This document shows, one piece after another, positions 28,592 to 38,356 of a stretch of DNA of 42,609 nt. Below the pieces are notes generated by a model. The model was not told where the DNA came from. It saw nothing but the letters and a program-made list of their open reading frames with translations, and searched no databases. The translations under genes and the position numbers were made by a program. This DNA is from Candidatus Binatia bacterium (lineage in GTDB: Bacteria; Desulfobacterota; Binatia; UBA9968; JAJDTQ01): NCBI GenBank assembly GCA_022824205.1, contig JAJEAI010000037.1, forward strand, positions 1-42,609, in the 5' to 3' direction. Each line of letters starts with the position of its first letter. The stretch's first letter is position 1.

Positions 28592-29862
28592 ATACTGTCT
28601 CCTGGGGCGCAACGTTTCCGACTGAGTGGCCGCGAAAGCGCATCAAGTACCTCTGTCGTTTCGTAGGCGGAGGAACTCCGGACAAGGGGAATCCCGAATT
28701 CTGGAATGGCGCGATCCCTTGGGTATCGCCGAAGGACATGAAGAACACAGCGGTCTCTGAGACGGAAGACCACATAACCAGATATGGGCTCGAAAACAGT
28801 TCAGCCAAGCTCGTCGCCCCTGGTGCTGTCCTGCTTGTGATGCGTTCGGGAATCCTGCGCCATTCGATTCCGGTTGCGATCAATCGAATGTCGGTGGCCC
28901 TGAATCAGGATCTGCGTGCGCTGATCCCGCTCCCGGAGGTTGAGGCGCGTTTCCTTGCACGACTATTGGAAGGGCATGAGCAGCAGCTACTGAGCGTTTG
29001 GAGCAAAGTCGGCAGCACGGTCGAGAGCCTCGAAGCAGACCTTATCGGAGAAACCAAGATCGCGGTGCCGACGTTTGATCAACAAAGTGCCATCGCTGAC
29101 TACCTTGACCGTGAGACGGCTTGTATGGACGCGTTGGCGGCGGAGAAGGATCGCGTGCTTCGGCTGTTGGACGAGAAGCTTCGGGCGCTCATCACCCGAG
29201 CCGTCACCCGCGGCCTCGATCCTCACGTTCCAATCCGAGACTCCGGCATCCCGTGGCTCGGTGAGATTCCGGCGCATTGGAAAACTGAACGCGCACGATG
29301 GTTGTTCACGGAACGCGACGAACGCTCCAATACAGGAGAGGAGGAACTCCTCACAGTGTCGCATCTTACTGGCGTAACTCCTCGTTCAGAGAAGGAAGTC
29401 AACATGTTTGAGGCGGCCACGACAGAGGGGTACAAAATTTGTCTTTCAGGTGATCTCGTAATCAACACATTATGGGCATGGATGGGCGCGATGGGCGTAT
29501 CGCCCGTGGACGGCATTGTTAGCCCGGCCTACAACGTCTATGAGTCTGGAGCACGTCTTGATCCGAGCTATGTCGACGCTTTGGTGCGTCTGCCCGTCTT
29601 CGCTCAGGAGGTCATGCGATACTCAAAGGGCGTGTGGTCATCCCGGCTGCGCCTCTATCCGGAAGGCTTCTTTGAGGTCTCACTTCCCGTGCCGCCGCTC
29701 AGCGAACAGCGCGAGATTGTCGCCTACTTGGAGAACGAGACCGGCAAGTTGGACGCGGTGCGTGCTGGGACGAAACGAACCACGGCTTTGCTCAAAGAGC
29801 GCCGCGCTTCGCTCATCGCTGCCGCGGTAACCGGTCAGATCGACGTGGGGCGAGCAGCATGA
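28588..29862 (+). CDS. hsdS: type I restriction specificity subunit
   Basis: A 424-residue HsdS with two target-recognition halves. The first starts at FPTEWPRKRIKYL, with GGTPDKGNPEFWNGAIPWVSPKDM, and ends in the conserved helix PTFDQQSAIADYLDRETACMD. The second starts DSGIPWLGEIPAHWKTERARWLF and ends LPVPPLSEQREIVAYLENETGKLD. Each half would read one part of a split DNA site. The GTG at 28588 overlaps the hsdM stop. Both recognition domains and both spacer helices are complete. A sampled line is about 47% GC, lower than hsdM, as often seen for fast-exchanging specificity genes. The recognition sequence cannot be predicted. Confidence 0.95.
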   Translation: MNTVSWGATFPTEWPRKRIKYLCRFVGGGTPDKGNPEFWNGAIPWVSPKDMKNTAVSETEDHITRYGLENSSAKLVAPGAVLLVMRSGILRHSIPVAINRMSVALNQDLRALIPLPEVEARFLARLLEGHEQQLLSVWSKVGSTVESLEADLIGETKIAVPTFDQQSAIADYLDRETACMDALAAEKDRVLRLLDEKLRALITRAVTRGLDPHVPIRDSGIPWLGEIPAHWKTERARWLFTERDERSNTGEEELLTVSHLTGVTPRSEKEVNMFEAATTEGYKICLSGDLVINTLWAWMGAMGVSPVDGIVSPAYNVYESGARLDPSYVDALVRLPVFAQEVMRYSKGVWSSRLRLYPEGFFEVSLPVPPLSEQREIVAYLENETGKLDAVRAGTKRTTALLKERRASLIAAAVTGQIDVGRAA

Positions 29863-29887
29863 GAATCACCTTGCTAATACCGTAGCG

Positions 29888-31888
29888 ATGACGGATGCAA
29901 CAATGGCTGATCGCGACAACCGAGTTCTTTTACCTGGACGTACGGCGGACGAGCTTGCATTGACGGTTGCTGGGAATCTCGTCAAGCATCTCGGTGTTCA
30001 GATGTACGCGGGCCGGCCTGTTCCGGCTATTGCGGAACTGATCTCGAACGCGTGGGACGCCGACGCAACGGAAGTCGATGTTCATCTTCCTCTCGACGAA
30101 GGCTGGGATCCCTCCAACGAAGGTCAGTCCATCACCGTCTCCGACAACGGAAGTGGAATGACGTGGGACATGGTGAGAGACGCCTACCTGAACGTTGGCA
30201 GAGATCGACGAAGGGTAGAGGGCAGGGACAGGTCGCAGGCGGGCCGCCTGCTTCAAGGTCGAAAGGGCGTTGGAAAACTCGCGGGCTTCGGCATTGCGGA
30301 TACGCTCGACATCCAGACGGTCCACGAGGCAAATGACGGGACCTTAAAGACGCAGGTCCTCATTTGGTTTAGGCTGGATCTCGCCGATATTACGAAGATC
30401 GACAGCGGGCCGGCGCCGGTACACGTGAACTTTGCGGGACCGGTTAGCGAAGCACCGCCAGAGGCCAGAAGGTTGAAGGGCACAACGGCCATTCTGCGCC
30501 ATCTGCACGAACGACGGGCGATCAACAGCGACCGTTTTCACGGCAGTATGGGCCGACGATTCCTTCTTCTGCAAGACTTTCAAGTCCAAATAAATGGCCG
30601 CGCCTTGCAGGAGGATGACGTAAGTTTTCAACTACGAAAACCGGATAGCGGTTGGGAAACGGACGAAGTTCAGGGATGTGGGCCCGTCAATTATTGGATT
30701 GGTTTCACGCCGCAGCCACGCAAACAAAATCAGGGGGAATCGAATGGTGTATTGGTTTACACGAGAGGAAAGATATCCCAAGAAGAGACCTTTTTCGAGA
30801 TTAGCGGCGGCGTTACCGGTCAACATGGTCTGCGATACTTAGTCGGCAAGGTACGGGCCGAATGGCTGGATGCGGGAGTAGACTCGCCGGATCACATCGC
30901 GACGCCCAGGGACGCCATCGCGTGGGAGAGTCCAGAAGGCACGGCGTTCAGAGATTGGGGGCAACGTCTCCTCAGAACGTGCCTATCAGATTGGGCGAAA
31001 TTCCGGTCATCTCTTCGAGAACGTGAGGTCAAGGAGATCGGCTCCGATGTCCAGAGACGTATTGACGGTCTAGCACCCACGTACAGGGAAGCGGCGCTTC
31101 AATTCGTAGAGAAGTTCAAGTCGGTTGAGATGGAGCCGTCGGAATTTCAGGACATTCTTTCGTGGTTTCTGGGCGCGCTGGAAAATGCAACTTTGCGAAG
31201 CATCCTTCAAAAACTTCGCGACACGGACGTTGCGGATCTTGAGCAACTTGACGACCTTCTCTCCAAGATGGAAGTGAGGATAGCGGTCACGCTTCTGCAG
31301 ATCATCGAAGGCAATCTTACAGCCATTTCGACGTTAGAGAGAATGCATCACGAAGACGCGAAGGAACGAGGAGTCATCGCGAAACACCTGGAGAGGAATC
31401 CATGGCTCATCGATCCAACATGGATGCTCAGCAAGACCGAGGGACGTGTCGCAACGTGGATCGAAAGACAATTCGGTCTCAAGAGGGAGAAGCAGGAGGG
31501 AGACGATGATCGTGTCGACTTCTTTTGCGTCGCCGTGGGCGGGACGCTGCACATCGTTGAAATCAAGCGTGGGGCGCACGTTGCTACGCAAGAAGATATT
31601 CTTCAAGCGGACAAATACCGTCTTTACGTTCAAGAGCGATTTCAGGAACTCACGGAACCGAACGCGATAAGATATTCCCACGTCCAGGCTCACCTCATTG
31701 CATCCAAATTGCGTGGGGACGCCAGCAACTTGAAGCAGGCGTACGCAGACAAGGGCTGGGTTTTCTTTGCAACTTGGGATGATCTGATCGAACGTGCCAA
31801 GCAGAGCCATCATCAGTTCCGAGAAGCGCTCCAACGGCGATCGCTGGAATCCGACGCGGACGGAACGACGGAGAGGGCTACCCAGTGA
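29888..31888 (+). CDS. GHKL ATPase fused to PD-(D/E)xK nuclease domain (MORC/MutL-like R-M accessory)
   Basis: A 666-residue protein. The N-terminal Bergerat-fold ATPase has AIAELISNAWDADA (48-60, with Glu50 and Asn54), the DNGSG loop (86-90) and the lid GRKGVGK (124-130), like MutL, Hsp90 and MORC proteins. After a helical middle, the C-terminal domain reads HLERNPWLIDPTWML and then Asp544...Glu558-x-Lys560 in a hydrophobic VDFF...LHIVEIKRG setting. This is a PD-(D/E)xK nuclease core of the DUF4263/Shedu-like kind. GHKL ATPases of this sort are known beside cytosine methylases and Vsr nucleases in R-M loci. It starts 25 bases after hsdS; a second ATG is six codons in. Its stop overlaps the dcm GTG. 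A sampled line is about 52% GC. The role here is inferred. Confidence 0.85.
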   Translation: MTDATMADRDNRVLLPGRTADELALTVAGNLVKHLGVQMYAGRPVPAIAELISNAWDADATEVDVHLPLDEGWDPSNEGQSITVSDNGSGMTWDMVRDAYLNVGRDRRRVEGRDRSQAGRLLQGRKGVGKLAGFGIADTLDIQTVHEANDGTLKTQVLIWFRLDLADITKIDSGPAPVHVNFAGPVSEAPPEARRLKGTTAILRHLHERRAINSDRFHGSMGRRFLLLQDFQVQINGRALQEDDVSFQLRKPDSGWETDEVQGCGPVNYWIGFTPQPRKQNQGESNGVLVYTRGKISQEETFFEISGGVTGQHGLRYLVGKVRAEWLDAGVDSPDHIATPRDAIAWESPEGTAFRDWGQRLLRTCLSDWAKFRSSLREREVKEIGSDVQRRIDGLAPTYREAALQFVEKFKSVEMEPSEFQDILSWFLGALENATLRSILQKLRDTDVADLEQLDDLLSKMEVRIAVTLLQIIEGNLTAISTLERMHHEDAKERGVIAKHLERNPWLIDPTWMLSKTEGRVATWIERQFGLKREKQEGDDDRVDFFCVAVGGTLHIVEIKRGAHVATQEDILQADKYRLYVQERFQELTEPNAIRYSHVQAHLIASKLRGDASNLKQAYADKGWVFFATWDDLIERAKQSHHQFREALQRRSLESDADGTTERATQ

Positions 31889-32988
31889 ACGACTTGAAGC
31901 CCGTTGCAATTGACGTTTTCGCCGGTTGCGGCGGCCTGACAACCGGTCTCCGAGGCGCTGGGTTCCACGTCGCTGTAGCGGTGGAGATCGACCCTATTGC
32001 CGCCGCCTCGCATCGACGAAATCATCGGCGCACGAAATTGATCGCCAAGGACATACGGGATGTATCGGCCCGCGAGATTCTGGATGCGGTCGGCGACCGC
32101 AGTGTTGCGTTGCTGGCGGGATGCGCGCCCTGCCAGGGGTTTTGTTCCCTTACGGCCAAATACAAGAGAGACGATCCACGCAATGAACTTGTCATGGTAA
32201 TGGCTGACTTAATCGAGAAGATTCAGCCCGAGGCGGTCATGATGGAGAACGTCCCAGGCTTGGTCAAAAGAGGCAGCACAATATTCGAAAGATTTCTCGA
32301 TAAGCTTCGAGGGAGCGGATATCAAGATGAGTGGCGAGTAGAGCAGATGGCAAACTTCGGTGTGCCTCAGTCTCGAAGACGATTGGTTCTCCTGGCCGGG
32401 CGAGGCTTTAATATTCGCCTCCCTGCGCCTACGCACGTTCGTCATCTGAAGCAAAAAGTTGGCCAGAATCCTTGGGTGACCGTACGAGAGACTATTGGTC
32501 ACATGGACAAGCCAGTCACGCTGAAGACCGCGCTGAAGACGGGCGGGCCATTGGCGTATAACTGGCACGTAGTCCGTGACCTTTTGCCGAAGACAAAGGA
32601 GCGTTTACGCGTCGCCGAGCCTGGTAAGACCTGGCGGACAGTTGATGAGTCACTACGCCCTCCCTGTCATCAAAACGGGTACAACGGCTTTACCAACGTG
32701 TACGGCAGGATGGCGTGGGATCAGGTTTCTCCGACGATTACCGGTGGGTGTACGACCCCGTGCAAGGGTAGATTCGGACATCCCGATAGTCACCGATACA
32801 CGATCTCTGTCAGGGAGGCAGCGCTGCTTCAAACCTTCCCACGGAACTACCGCTTCGTGACGGATCAAATGGACGCGGTGTGCGACATGATTGGAAACGC
32901 CGTTCCCCCGCTCTACGCGAGACTTGCGGCCAAACAGGTCTTGAACGCAATCGCAGGCCAAGGTGGCGAGAATGGGGTGACGGCATGA
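31885..32988 (+). CDS. dcm: DNA (cytosine-5-)-methyltransferase
   Basis: A 367-residue C5-cytosine methyltransferase with the full motif series: DVFAGCGGLTTGL (motif I, residues 10-22), the catalytic Pro-Cys-Gln with Cys83 (GCAPCQGFC), ENVPGL (motif VI), VPQSRRRLVLLA (motif VIII) and a C-terminal AALLQTFPRNYRF plus IGNAVPP (motifs IX-X). A variable region between VIII and IX should choose the site. The GTG at 31885 overlaps the ATPase stop; its own stop overlaps the vsr-like ATG. It may protect DNA from the Vsr-like or ATPase-linked nuclease. A sampled line is about 43% GC, the lowest in the operon, which suggests a separate origin from hsdM and hsdR. Confidence 0.95.
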   Translation: MNDLKPVAIDVFAGCGGLTTGLRGAGFHVAVAVEIDPIAAASHRRNHRRTKLIAKDIRDVSAREILDAVGDRSVALLAGCAPCQGFCSLTAKYKRDDPRNELVMVMADLIEKIQPEAVMMENVPGLVKRGSTIFERFLDKLRGSGYQDEWRVEQMANFGVPQSRRRLVLLAGRGFNIRLPAPTHVRHLKQKVGQNPWVTVRETIGHMDKPVTLKTALKTGGPLAYNWHVVRDLLPKTKERLRVAEPGKTWRTVDESLRPPCHQNGYNGFTNVYGRMAWDQVSPTITGGCTTPCKGRFGHPDSHRYTISVREAALLQTFPRNYRFVTDQMDAVCDMIGNAVPPLYARLAAKQVLNAIAGQGGENGVTA

Positions 32989-33458
32989 GTCGGTGGCCGG
33001 GTAACGCCCAAAAAGAACGCACGAGTTTCGGAGGATTGCAACGTGATCAGCTTATGTCTCGCGTGCGCAGTACGGGAAACCAAACGACTGAAGGACGTTT
33101 AGCGTCCCTACTTCGCCAGGCTCATATGGCCGGATGGCGCAGGCATCAGCCGCTCCCCGGGAAGCCGGATTTCACTTGGCGAACGGCGAGGGTCGTCGTT
33201 TTTGTAGATGGTTGTTTTTGGCACGGTCACGACTGCGGCAAGAACGTTACGCCGAAGACGAACGCTCGGGCATGGAAGGACAAAATCGAGCGTACCCAAA
33301 CTAGGGACCGACGAGTCTCTGGTAAGTTGCGTCATGCGGGTTGGAAGGTGGTCCGAATCTGGGAGTGTCACCTCAGAAAGGACCCGAATCGGTGCTTGGC
33401 TAGAGTTAAGAGGGCATTGATTAACCATCAAGAATCAAGGACTGCGGCGGTGAGATGA
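32985..33458 (+). CDS. vsr: very short patch repair (Vsr-like) endonuclease
   Basis: A 157-residue Vsr-fold nuclease. [20 protein letters not shown] (residues 24-43) is the typical Vsr start, followed by PGKPDFTW with metal-binding Asp62, [12 protein letters not shown] (73-84) with the His and zinc-site Cys, and [11 protein letters not shown] near the end. Vsr nicks at T:G mismatches made when m5C deaminates; paralogues in R-M operons may instead act as restriction nucleases. The ATG at 32985 overlaps the dcm stop and the gene's stop overlaps hsdR (ATGA in both cases). About 23 residues precede the usual Vsr N-terminus. The pairing with dcm is the classic one; the embedding in a type I operon is not. 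Confidence 0.93.
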   Translation: MSRWPGNAQKERTSFGGLQRDQLMSRVRSTGNQTTEGRLASLLRQAHMAGWRRHQPLPGKPDFTWRTARVVVFVDGCFWHGHDCGKNVTPKTNARAWKDKIERTQTRDRRVSGKLRHAGWKVVRIWECHLRKDPNRCLARVKRALINHQESRTAAVR

Positions 33459-36400
33459 AGCCCACAAGCGAACAGGCTTTCGAAACCGTGATCGAGGCGC
33501 ATCTGCTGGCGAACGGCTATGTGCCCGTCGCCGGCGCCGGTTTCGACCGAGAGCGTGCCATCTTTCCCGAGACGGTCCTGGCCTTTATCCGCGAGACCCA
33601 GCCGAAGGAGTGGGCGAGGCTGGAATCCTTTCACGGTGACAATACCGGCGAGCAGGTGCTGGGCGACCTGTGCAAGTGGATGGACGCCAACGGTTCTCTC
33701 GCGACGTTGCGACACGGATTCAAGTGCTATGGGCGAACGCTTCGTGTGGCGTACTTCAAGGCGGCGCACGAGTTGAACCCGGAACTTGAAGCCCGCTATG
33801 CCGCAAATCGTGTGGGACTGACCCGCCAGCTCCACTTTTCGCCGCGGTCCGAACAGTCCCTGGATGTTACGCTGAGCCTGAACGGCATTCCGGTGGCTAC
33901 GCTGGAGTTGAAGAACCCGCTCACGGGCCAGCGGGTTGAGGATGCGCGCCGGCAGTACAGGGAGGACCGCGATCCGCGCGAGCTCATCTTCGAGTTCCAG
34001 CGGCGCACGTTGGTGCATTTTGCCGTGGACACCGAGTCCGTGCTCATGACCACCCGTTTGGCGGGCGCAGCGACCCACTTCCTTCCTTTCAACAGGGGCT
34101 GCGAAGGGGCCGCCGGGAACCCGCCGGATTCGGAGGGCCGGACCTATCGAACGGCGTACTTGTGGGACGAGGTTCTGCAGCCGGACAGCCTGCTCGACCT
34201 CCTCGCCCGCTTCATCCACCTGCAAATCGACGAGAAACGCGACGACCGAGGCCGGAGGGTCAAGACGGAGTCCATGATCTTTCCCCGTTACCACCAGCTT
34301 GAGGCGGTGCGCTTGCTGGTGGGCACCGCCCGCAACGAGGGAGTGGGGCAGAATTACCTCATCGAGCATTCCGCGGGCAGCGGCAAGAGCAACACGATCG
34401 GTTGGCTGACGCATCGGCTGGCGTCCCTGCACGACGCCGCCAACCAGCGCGTCTTCGACAGCGTGATCGTGGTCACTGATCGCGTGGTGCTCGATCAGCA
34501 GCTCCAGGACACGATCTACCAGTTCGAACACAAGCGTGGCGTGGTTCAGCGAATCGACGAAGACTCGCGACAGCTCGCCGAAGCGCTTGAGAACGCGGTG
34601 CCGGTGGTCATCACCACACTCCAGAAATTCCCTTTCGTCTCGCGTCAGTTGCTCAAGATCGCGGAGGAACGCGGGACCACTGGCACGGGAGCGCTCGCCA
34701 CCCGGCGTTACGCCGTGGTCGTTGACGAAGCACACAGTTCCCAAGGCGGCGAGACGGCCACCGACCTCAAAGGAGTGCTGGGCGGCGAGGGGTTGCGGGA
34801 GGAAGCCAGAAAGCGCGCGGCCGAGGAAGGCCGGGAAGACCTGGAAGAACTCTTCCGCAGCATGGCCAAGCGCGGCAGGCAGGCGAATCTGAGCTTTTTC
34901 GCCTTCACTGCCACGCCCAAGCACAAGACGCTCGCCGTATTCGGCCACGACGGTCGTCCGGCGCACCGCTACACCATGCGACAGGCCATCGAGGAGGAGT
35001 TCATCCTCGACGTGCTGAAGCACTATACGACCTATGAGAGGTACTTCAAGCTGCTCAAGGCCTGCGAGGATGATCCTAACGTCGAACGGAAGAAGGCTGC
35101 GCGGGCTCTCGCGCGCTTCATGAACCTGCATCCGCACAACATCGCACAGAAGACCGAGGTGATGGTCGAACACTTCCAGGCGGTCACACGGCACAGGATC
35201 GGCGGTCGAGCCAAGGCCATGGTGGTGACGGGCTCCCGCCTGGAAGCGGTGCGCTACAAACAGAGCTTCGACCGCTACATCGGCGAAAAGGGCTACGCCA
35301 TCAAGTCGCTGGTGGCCTTTTCCGGTACGGTCGTGGACGACAAGCTGGCGGATGTCACCTACACGGAACCGGGCATGAACAACGGCGTCCCCGAGAAGGA
35401 GTTGCCCGAAAAGTTTGCGACGCAGGAGTACCAGGTCCTGCTCGTCGCGGAGAAGTACCAGACCGGGTTCGATCAGCCGCTCCTGCACACGATGTACGTA
35501 GACAAGCGGCTCGCGGGCATCCAGGCGGTGCAGACGTTGTCTCGGCTGAACCGCATTCATCCGCTCAAGGAAGACACGTTCGTTCTCGATTTCGTCAACG
35601 ACCGGGAGGAGATTCGCGAGGCGTTCAAGACCTACTACGAAGGCGCCGAGATGGGCGAGGAAGTCGATCCCGCCCGCATGTACGCGATCAAGGGTGAACT
35701 GGACGCTTCGGGGATCTACCTCGACGAGGAGGTTGAGCAGTTCACTGCCGTATACTTCAAGCCCAAGCGGCGCCAGAGTGCGTTGGATCATCGGGCCATC
35801 AACGCCGCTCTTGATCCCGCAGTGTCGCGCTTCACCGTGCGCAGAGACAACAACGAGGCGGAGGCGGAGGACTGGCGCAGCAAGGTCCAGGCGTTCTTGA
35901 ACCTGTACGTGTTCCTGAGCCAGGTGATTCCGTACCAGGATTCGGATCTCGAACAGTTGTACGTGTTCCTCCGGCATCTCGCGGCGAAATTGCCGCGGCG
36001 CAAGGGTGACCCGGCCTACCGGTTCGATGACGATGTGCGGCTTGAGTACTACCGGCTGCAAAAGATCAGCGAGGGGTCCATCCCGCTTCAGGACGGCGAG
36101 GCCCGTTCCCTTGACGGCCCTACCGAAGTCGGCAGCGGGCTGGTGCGGTCGCAGCCCATGCCGCTTTCACAACTCATCGACATCGTGAATGAACGCTTCG
36201 GCACGGACTTCAACCAGGCCGATCAGCTCTTTTTTGACCAGATCGTCGAAGCGGCCATGGCCGACGACGGTCTGCGACGGGCGGCAGCGGTCAACCCGAG
36301 CGACAAGTTCGAGCTGGTGTTCAAGGGCCTGTTGGAACATCTGTTCGTCGAGCGCATGGACCAGAATGAGGAGATTTTTGTCCGGTTCATGAACGACGCA

Positions 36401-36997
36401 CCCTTCCAGAGGGTCGTGACGGCCTGGATGGCGTCGGAAGCGTATAGGCGGCTGAGGAACAGGGACGATGCTCGCGGAGGAACGGAGCGCGCTGGATCTG
36501 GAGCGTTGCCTCCACGTTTGCGGATCGTCGAGCCCCAGCCGGAAGAACGCTACGTCACCTGCGTGCCGCTGGTTCCACTCAAGGCCGCCGCAGGCGCATT
36601 CAGCGATTTCCAACACATCGACGAAACCGAGCTGGATTGGGCGGTGGTCAGAACCCAGCGCAGGCTACGTCGTGGCATGTTCGTTGCCCAAGTGGTAGGC
36701 AAGTCCATGGAACCGACTATACCTGACGGCGCGTATTGCCTTTTCTCCGCTCCTGTTGAAGGTACGCGCCAGGGCAAGACCGTGCTGGTGCAGATGCGGG
36801 ATACCGCCGATCGGGAGAGCGGCGAGCGCTACACCGTCAAGCGTTACGAGAGCGCTAAGGTGGATGACGGAGACTCGTGGCACCATACGAAGATCATACT
36901 CAAGCCGGTCAACCCGGACTTTGAACAGATCGTCCTGACCGCCGGGGACGCCGAATCGCTACAGGTGGTCGCTGAGGTGGTCGAGATCCTTGGCTAG
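33455..36997 (+). CDS. hsdR: type I restriction subunit HsdR fused to S24 (LexA/UmuD-like) domain
   Basis: 1180 residues. The N-terminal nuclease shows Asp137 and Glu151-Leu-Lys153 (VATLELKNP). The translocase shows HSAGSGKS (305-312), VDEAH (423-427), FTATPK, and [11 protein letters not shown] (motif VI). A helical C-terminal HsdR region ends near 1000. A normal HsdR stops there. Here a linker leads to a complete S24-like domain (about 1030-1180) with [11 protein letters not shown] (Ser1084), YTVKRYE (Lys1129) and an Ala1046-Gly1047 pair 38 residues before the serine. Serine/lysine and cleavage-site spacings match LexA, UmuD and phage repressors. The ATG at 33455 overlaps the vsr stop. HsdR cuts unmodified DNA after ATP-driven translocation. 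The S24 role (self-cleavage on DNA damage, or a mere interaction domain) is inference. Confidence 0.92.
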   Translation: MKPTSEQAFETVIEAHLLANGYVPVAGAGFDRERAIFPETVLAFIRETQPKEWARLESFHGDNTGEQVLGDLCKWMDANGSLATLRHGFKCYGRTLRVAYFKAAHELNPELEARYAANRVGLTRQLHFSPRSEQSLDVTLSLNGIPVATLELKNPLTGQRVEDARRQYREDRDPRELIFEFQRRTLVHFAVDTESVLMTTRLAGAATHFLPFNRGCEGAAGNPPDSEGRTYRTAYLWDEVLQPDSLLDLLARFIHLQIDEKRDDRGRRVKTESMIFPRYHQLEAVRLLVGTARNEGVGQNYLIEHSAGSGKSNTIGWLTHRLASLHDAANQRVFDSVIVVTDRVVLDQQLQDTIYQFEHKRGVVQRIDEDSRQLAEALENAVPVVITTLQKFPFVSRQLLKIAEERGTTGTGALATRRYAVVVDEAHSSQGGETATDLKGVLGGEGLREEARKRAAEEGREDLEELFRSMAKRGRQANLSFFAFTATPKHKTLAVFGHDGRPAHRYTMRQAIEEEFILDVLKHYTTYERYFKLLKACEDDPNVERKKAARALARFMNLHPHNIAQKTEVMVEHFQAVTRHRIGGRAKAMVVTGSRLEAVRYKQSFDRYIGEKGYAIKSLVAFSGTVVDDKLADVTYTEPGMNNGVPEKELPEKFATQEYQVLLVAEKYQTGFDQPLLHTMYVDKRLAGIQAVQTLSRLNRIHPLKEDTFVLDFVNDREEIREAFKTYYEGAEMGEEVDPARMYAIKGELDASGIYLDEEVEQFTAVYFKPKRRQSALDHRAINAALDPAVSRFTVRRDNNEAEAEDWRSKVQAFLNLYVFLSQVIPYQDSDLEQLYVFLRHLAAKLPRRKGDPAYRFDDDVRLEYYRLQKISEGSIPLQDGEARSLDGPTEVGSGLVRSQPMPLSQLIDIVNERFGTDFNQADQLFFDQIVEAAMADDGLRRAAAVNPSDKFELVFKGLLEHLFVERMDQNEEIFVRFMNDAPFQRVVTAWMASEAYRRLRNRDDARGGTERAGSGALPPRLRIVEPQPEERYVTCVPLVPLKAAAGAFSDFQHIDETELDWAVVRTQRRLRRGMFVAQVVGKSMEPTIPDGAYCLFSAPVEGTRQGKTVLVQMRDTADRESGERYTVKRYESAKVDDGDSWHHTKIILKPVNPDFEQIVLTAGDAESLQVVAEVVEILG

Positions 36998-38261
36998 AGA
37001 ATTTGAGATCAGGGTGGAGTGGCGTCAAGTGAGTCACGCTCGAGGCTTCATTCCAGCTTTGCATAAGGGAGACGTTATCGCCCCCGCCACTCACAACACT
37101 GCACAATCACCCGCCGAAGTCGCGACAGCCATCGTGTACTGCGAAGCGAACTTCGGCGCCATTGACGGAAAGACCGCAAACGGCCTTGTCCGTCACTCCG
37201 AGCTCTATGAAATCCTTTCGGTCATCGACAGCGAGAAGGCCGGTCTCGATGCCGGCGTCGTGCTCGGTGAGCCGCCAAACGGCATTCCCATCTGCCGCGA
37301 CCTGGCCGATGCGCTGGCGCGCGCCGGAACGACGCCCGACTGGTTCATTTTCGGCATGGCTCCCGCGAGCGGCAGATTGTCGGCCTGTGATCGGGGGGTT
37401 CTGCTCGAGGCCATCGACCTGGGAATGAACATCGTGAACGGGCTTCACGAGTTCCTGACCGACGACCCGGAGTTCGTGGCGGCAAGCGCCGCGCGAAACG
37501 TGAAGATCCTCGACGTCCGGAAGCCCCCTGCCAGGGATAACCTCAGAACCTTCAGCGGCCGCATCGCGGAGGTCACCTGCCCGCGCATCGCCGTCCTCGG
37601 CACCGACTGCTCCGTGGGCAAGCGGACCACCGCCACCGCCCTGACCCGGGCACTCAATGATCGCGGCATCAAGGCGGTCATGATCGGCACGGGCCAGACC
37701 GGCCTGATCCAGGGAGCCCGATATGGGGTCGCCCTCGACGCCGTTCCTTCACAGTTCTGCGCCGGCGAACTCGAAGGGACGATCGTCGAGGCGTTCGAAG
37801 CCGAGAAACCCGACGTGATCGTCGTTGAAGGGCAAGGCGCGCTCAGTCACCCCGCCTACCCGACCTCGGCCCTGATTCTCCGTGGCTGCTGCCCCGACGG
37901 CGTCGTGCTCCAGCACGCACCCGCACGAGCCCATCGCGCCGACTTCGAACACATGCCGATGCCGGAGCCGGCCGACGAGATCCACCTCATTCAGACCTTC
38001 GCCGATACCAAGGTCATCGGCCTCACGATCAACCACGAGAACATGACCGACGCCGACGTCAGCGCCGCCATCGAGCGGTACCAGGAGGATCTCGGCATTC
38101 CGGTCACGGACGCGCTGACCCGATCGCCGCGGATTCTGGTTGAGATGGTCCTTTCGGCGTTTGGAACGGAACGCGTGATCCAAGGCATTCGCAGCCTTCC
38201 GTCCGGTCTGACGCTCGGAGGTCTGGACTGGAAGAAGCTGCGCGATGAAGGGCGGCGGTGA
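36990..38261 (+). CDS. DUF1611 protein (DgcN-like), unusual 5' end
   Basis: The DUF1611 N-terminal Rossmann-like domain starts around residue 47 ([20 protein letters not shown]) and includes [16 protein letters not shown]. The C-terminal P-loop domain shows [15 protein letters not shown] (residues 204-218) and [11 protein letters not shown]. Relatives include DgcN, a D-glutamate N-acetyltransferase or amidoligase-like enzyme in amino-acid metabolism. Family similarity starts only at AIVYCE, so the first 45 or so codons (from a TTG at 36990 inside the end of hsdR) look like extra or non-native sequence. Other starts are GTG at 37029 and GTG at 37134. An AAGGGAG site at 37066-37072 precedes an ATC codon rather than an ATG. 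The native start may have been lost or mutated. The fold is certain; the start is not. Confidence 0.8.
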   Translation: MAREFEIRVEWRQVSHARGFIPALHKGDVIAPATHNTAQSPAEVATAIVYCEANFGAIDGKTANGLVRHSELYEILSVIDSEKAGLDAGVVLGEPPNGIPICRDLADALARAGTTPDWFIFGMAPASGRLSACDRGVLLEAIDLGMNIVNGLHEFLTDDPEFVAASAARNVKILDVRKPPARDNLRTFSGRIAEVTCPRIAVLGTDCSVGKRTTATALTRALNDRGIKAVMIGTGQTGLIQGARYGVALDAVPSQFCAGELEGTIVEAFEAEKPDVIVVEGQGALSHPAYPTSALILRGCCPDGVVLQHAPARAHRADFEHMPMPEPADEIHLIQTFADTKVIGLTINHENMTDADVSAAIERYQEDLGIPVTDALTRSPRILVEMVLSAFGTERVIQGIRSLPSGLTLGGLDWKKLRDEGRR

Positions 38262-38287
38262 ACGCGTCGTTCGCCTGTCTTCCACCG

Positions 38288-38309
38288 GGACATCCGCCGT
38301 TCGATGTCC
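38288..38309. terminator. possible bidirectional hairpin between convergent genes
   Basis: An inverted repeat, GGACATC (38288-38294) and GATGTCC (38303-38309) with an 8-base loop, lies between the convergent ends of the DUF1611 and LLM genes. No T-run follows on either strand, so it is only a weak terminator candidate. Confidence 0.3.
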
Positions 38310-38356
38310 AAGTCTTCCGGGAACAAAGGTGTATTCCATCAGGACGATGAGCGTAA

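Noticed and set aside
33428..36061. Minus-strand frame of 877 codons opposite hsdR
   Set aside because: Shadow of hsdR, which shows nuclease, helicase and S24 motifs in order on the plus strand.
26603..36997. BREX or DISARM system
   Set aside because: No PglZ, BrxC, BrxL, DrmA/B or phospholipase D gene is present; the genes are type I R-M plus dcm/vsr and a GHKL ATPase.
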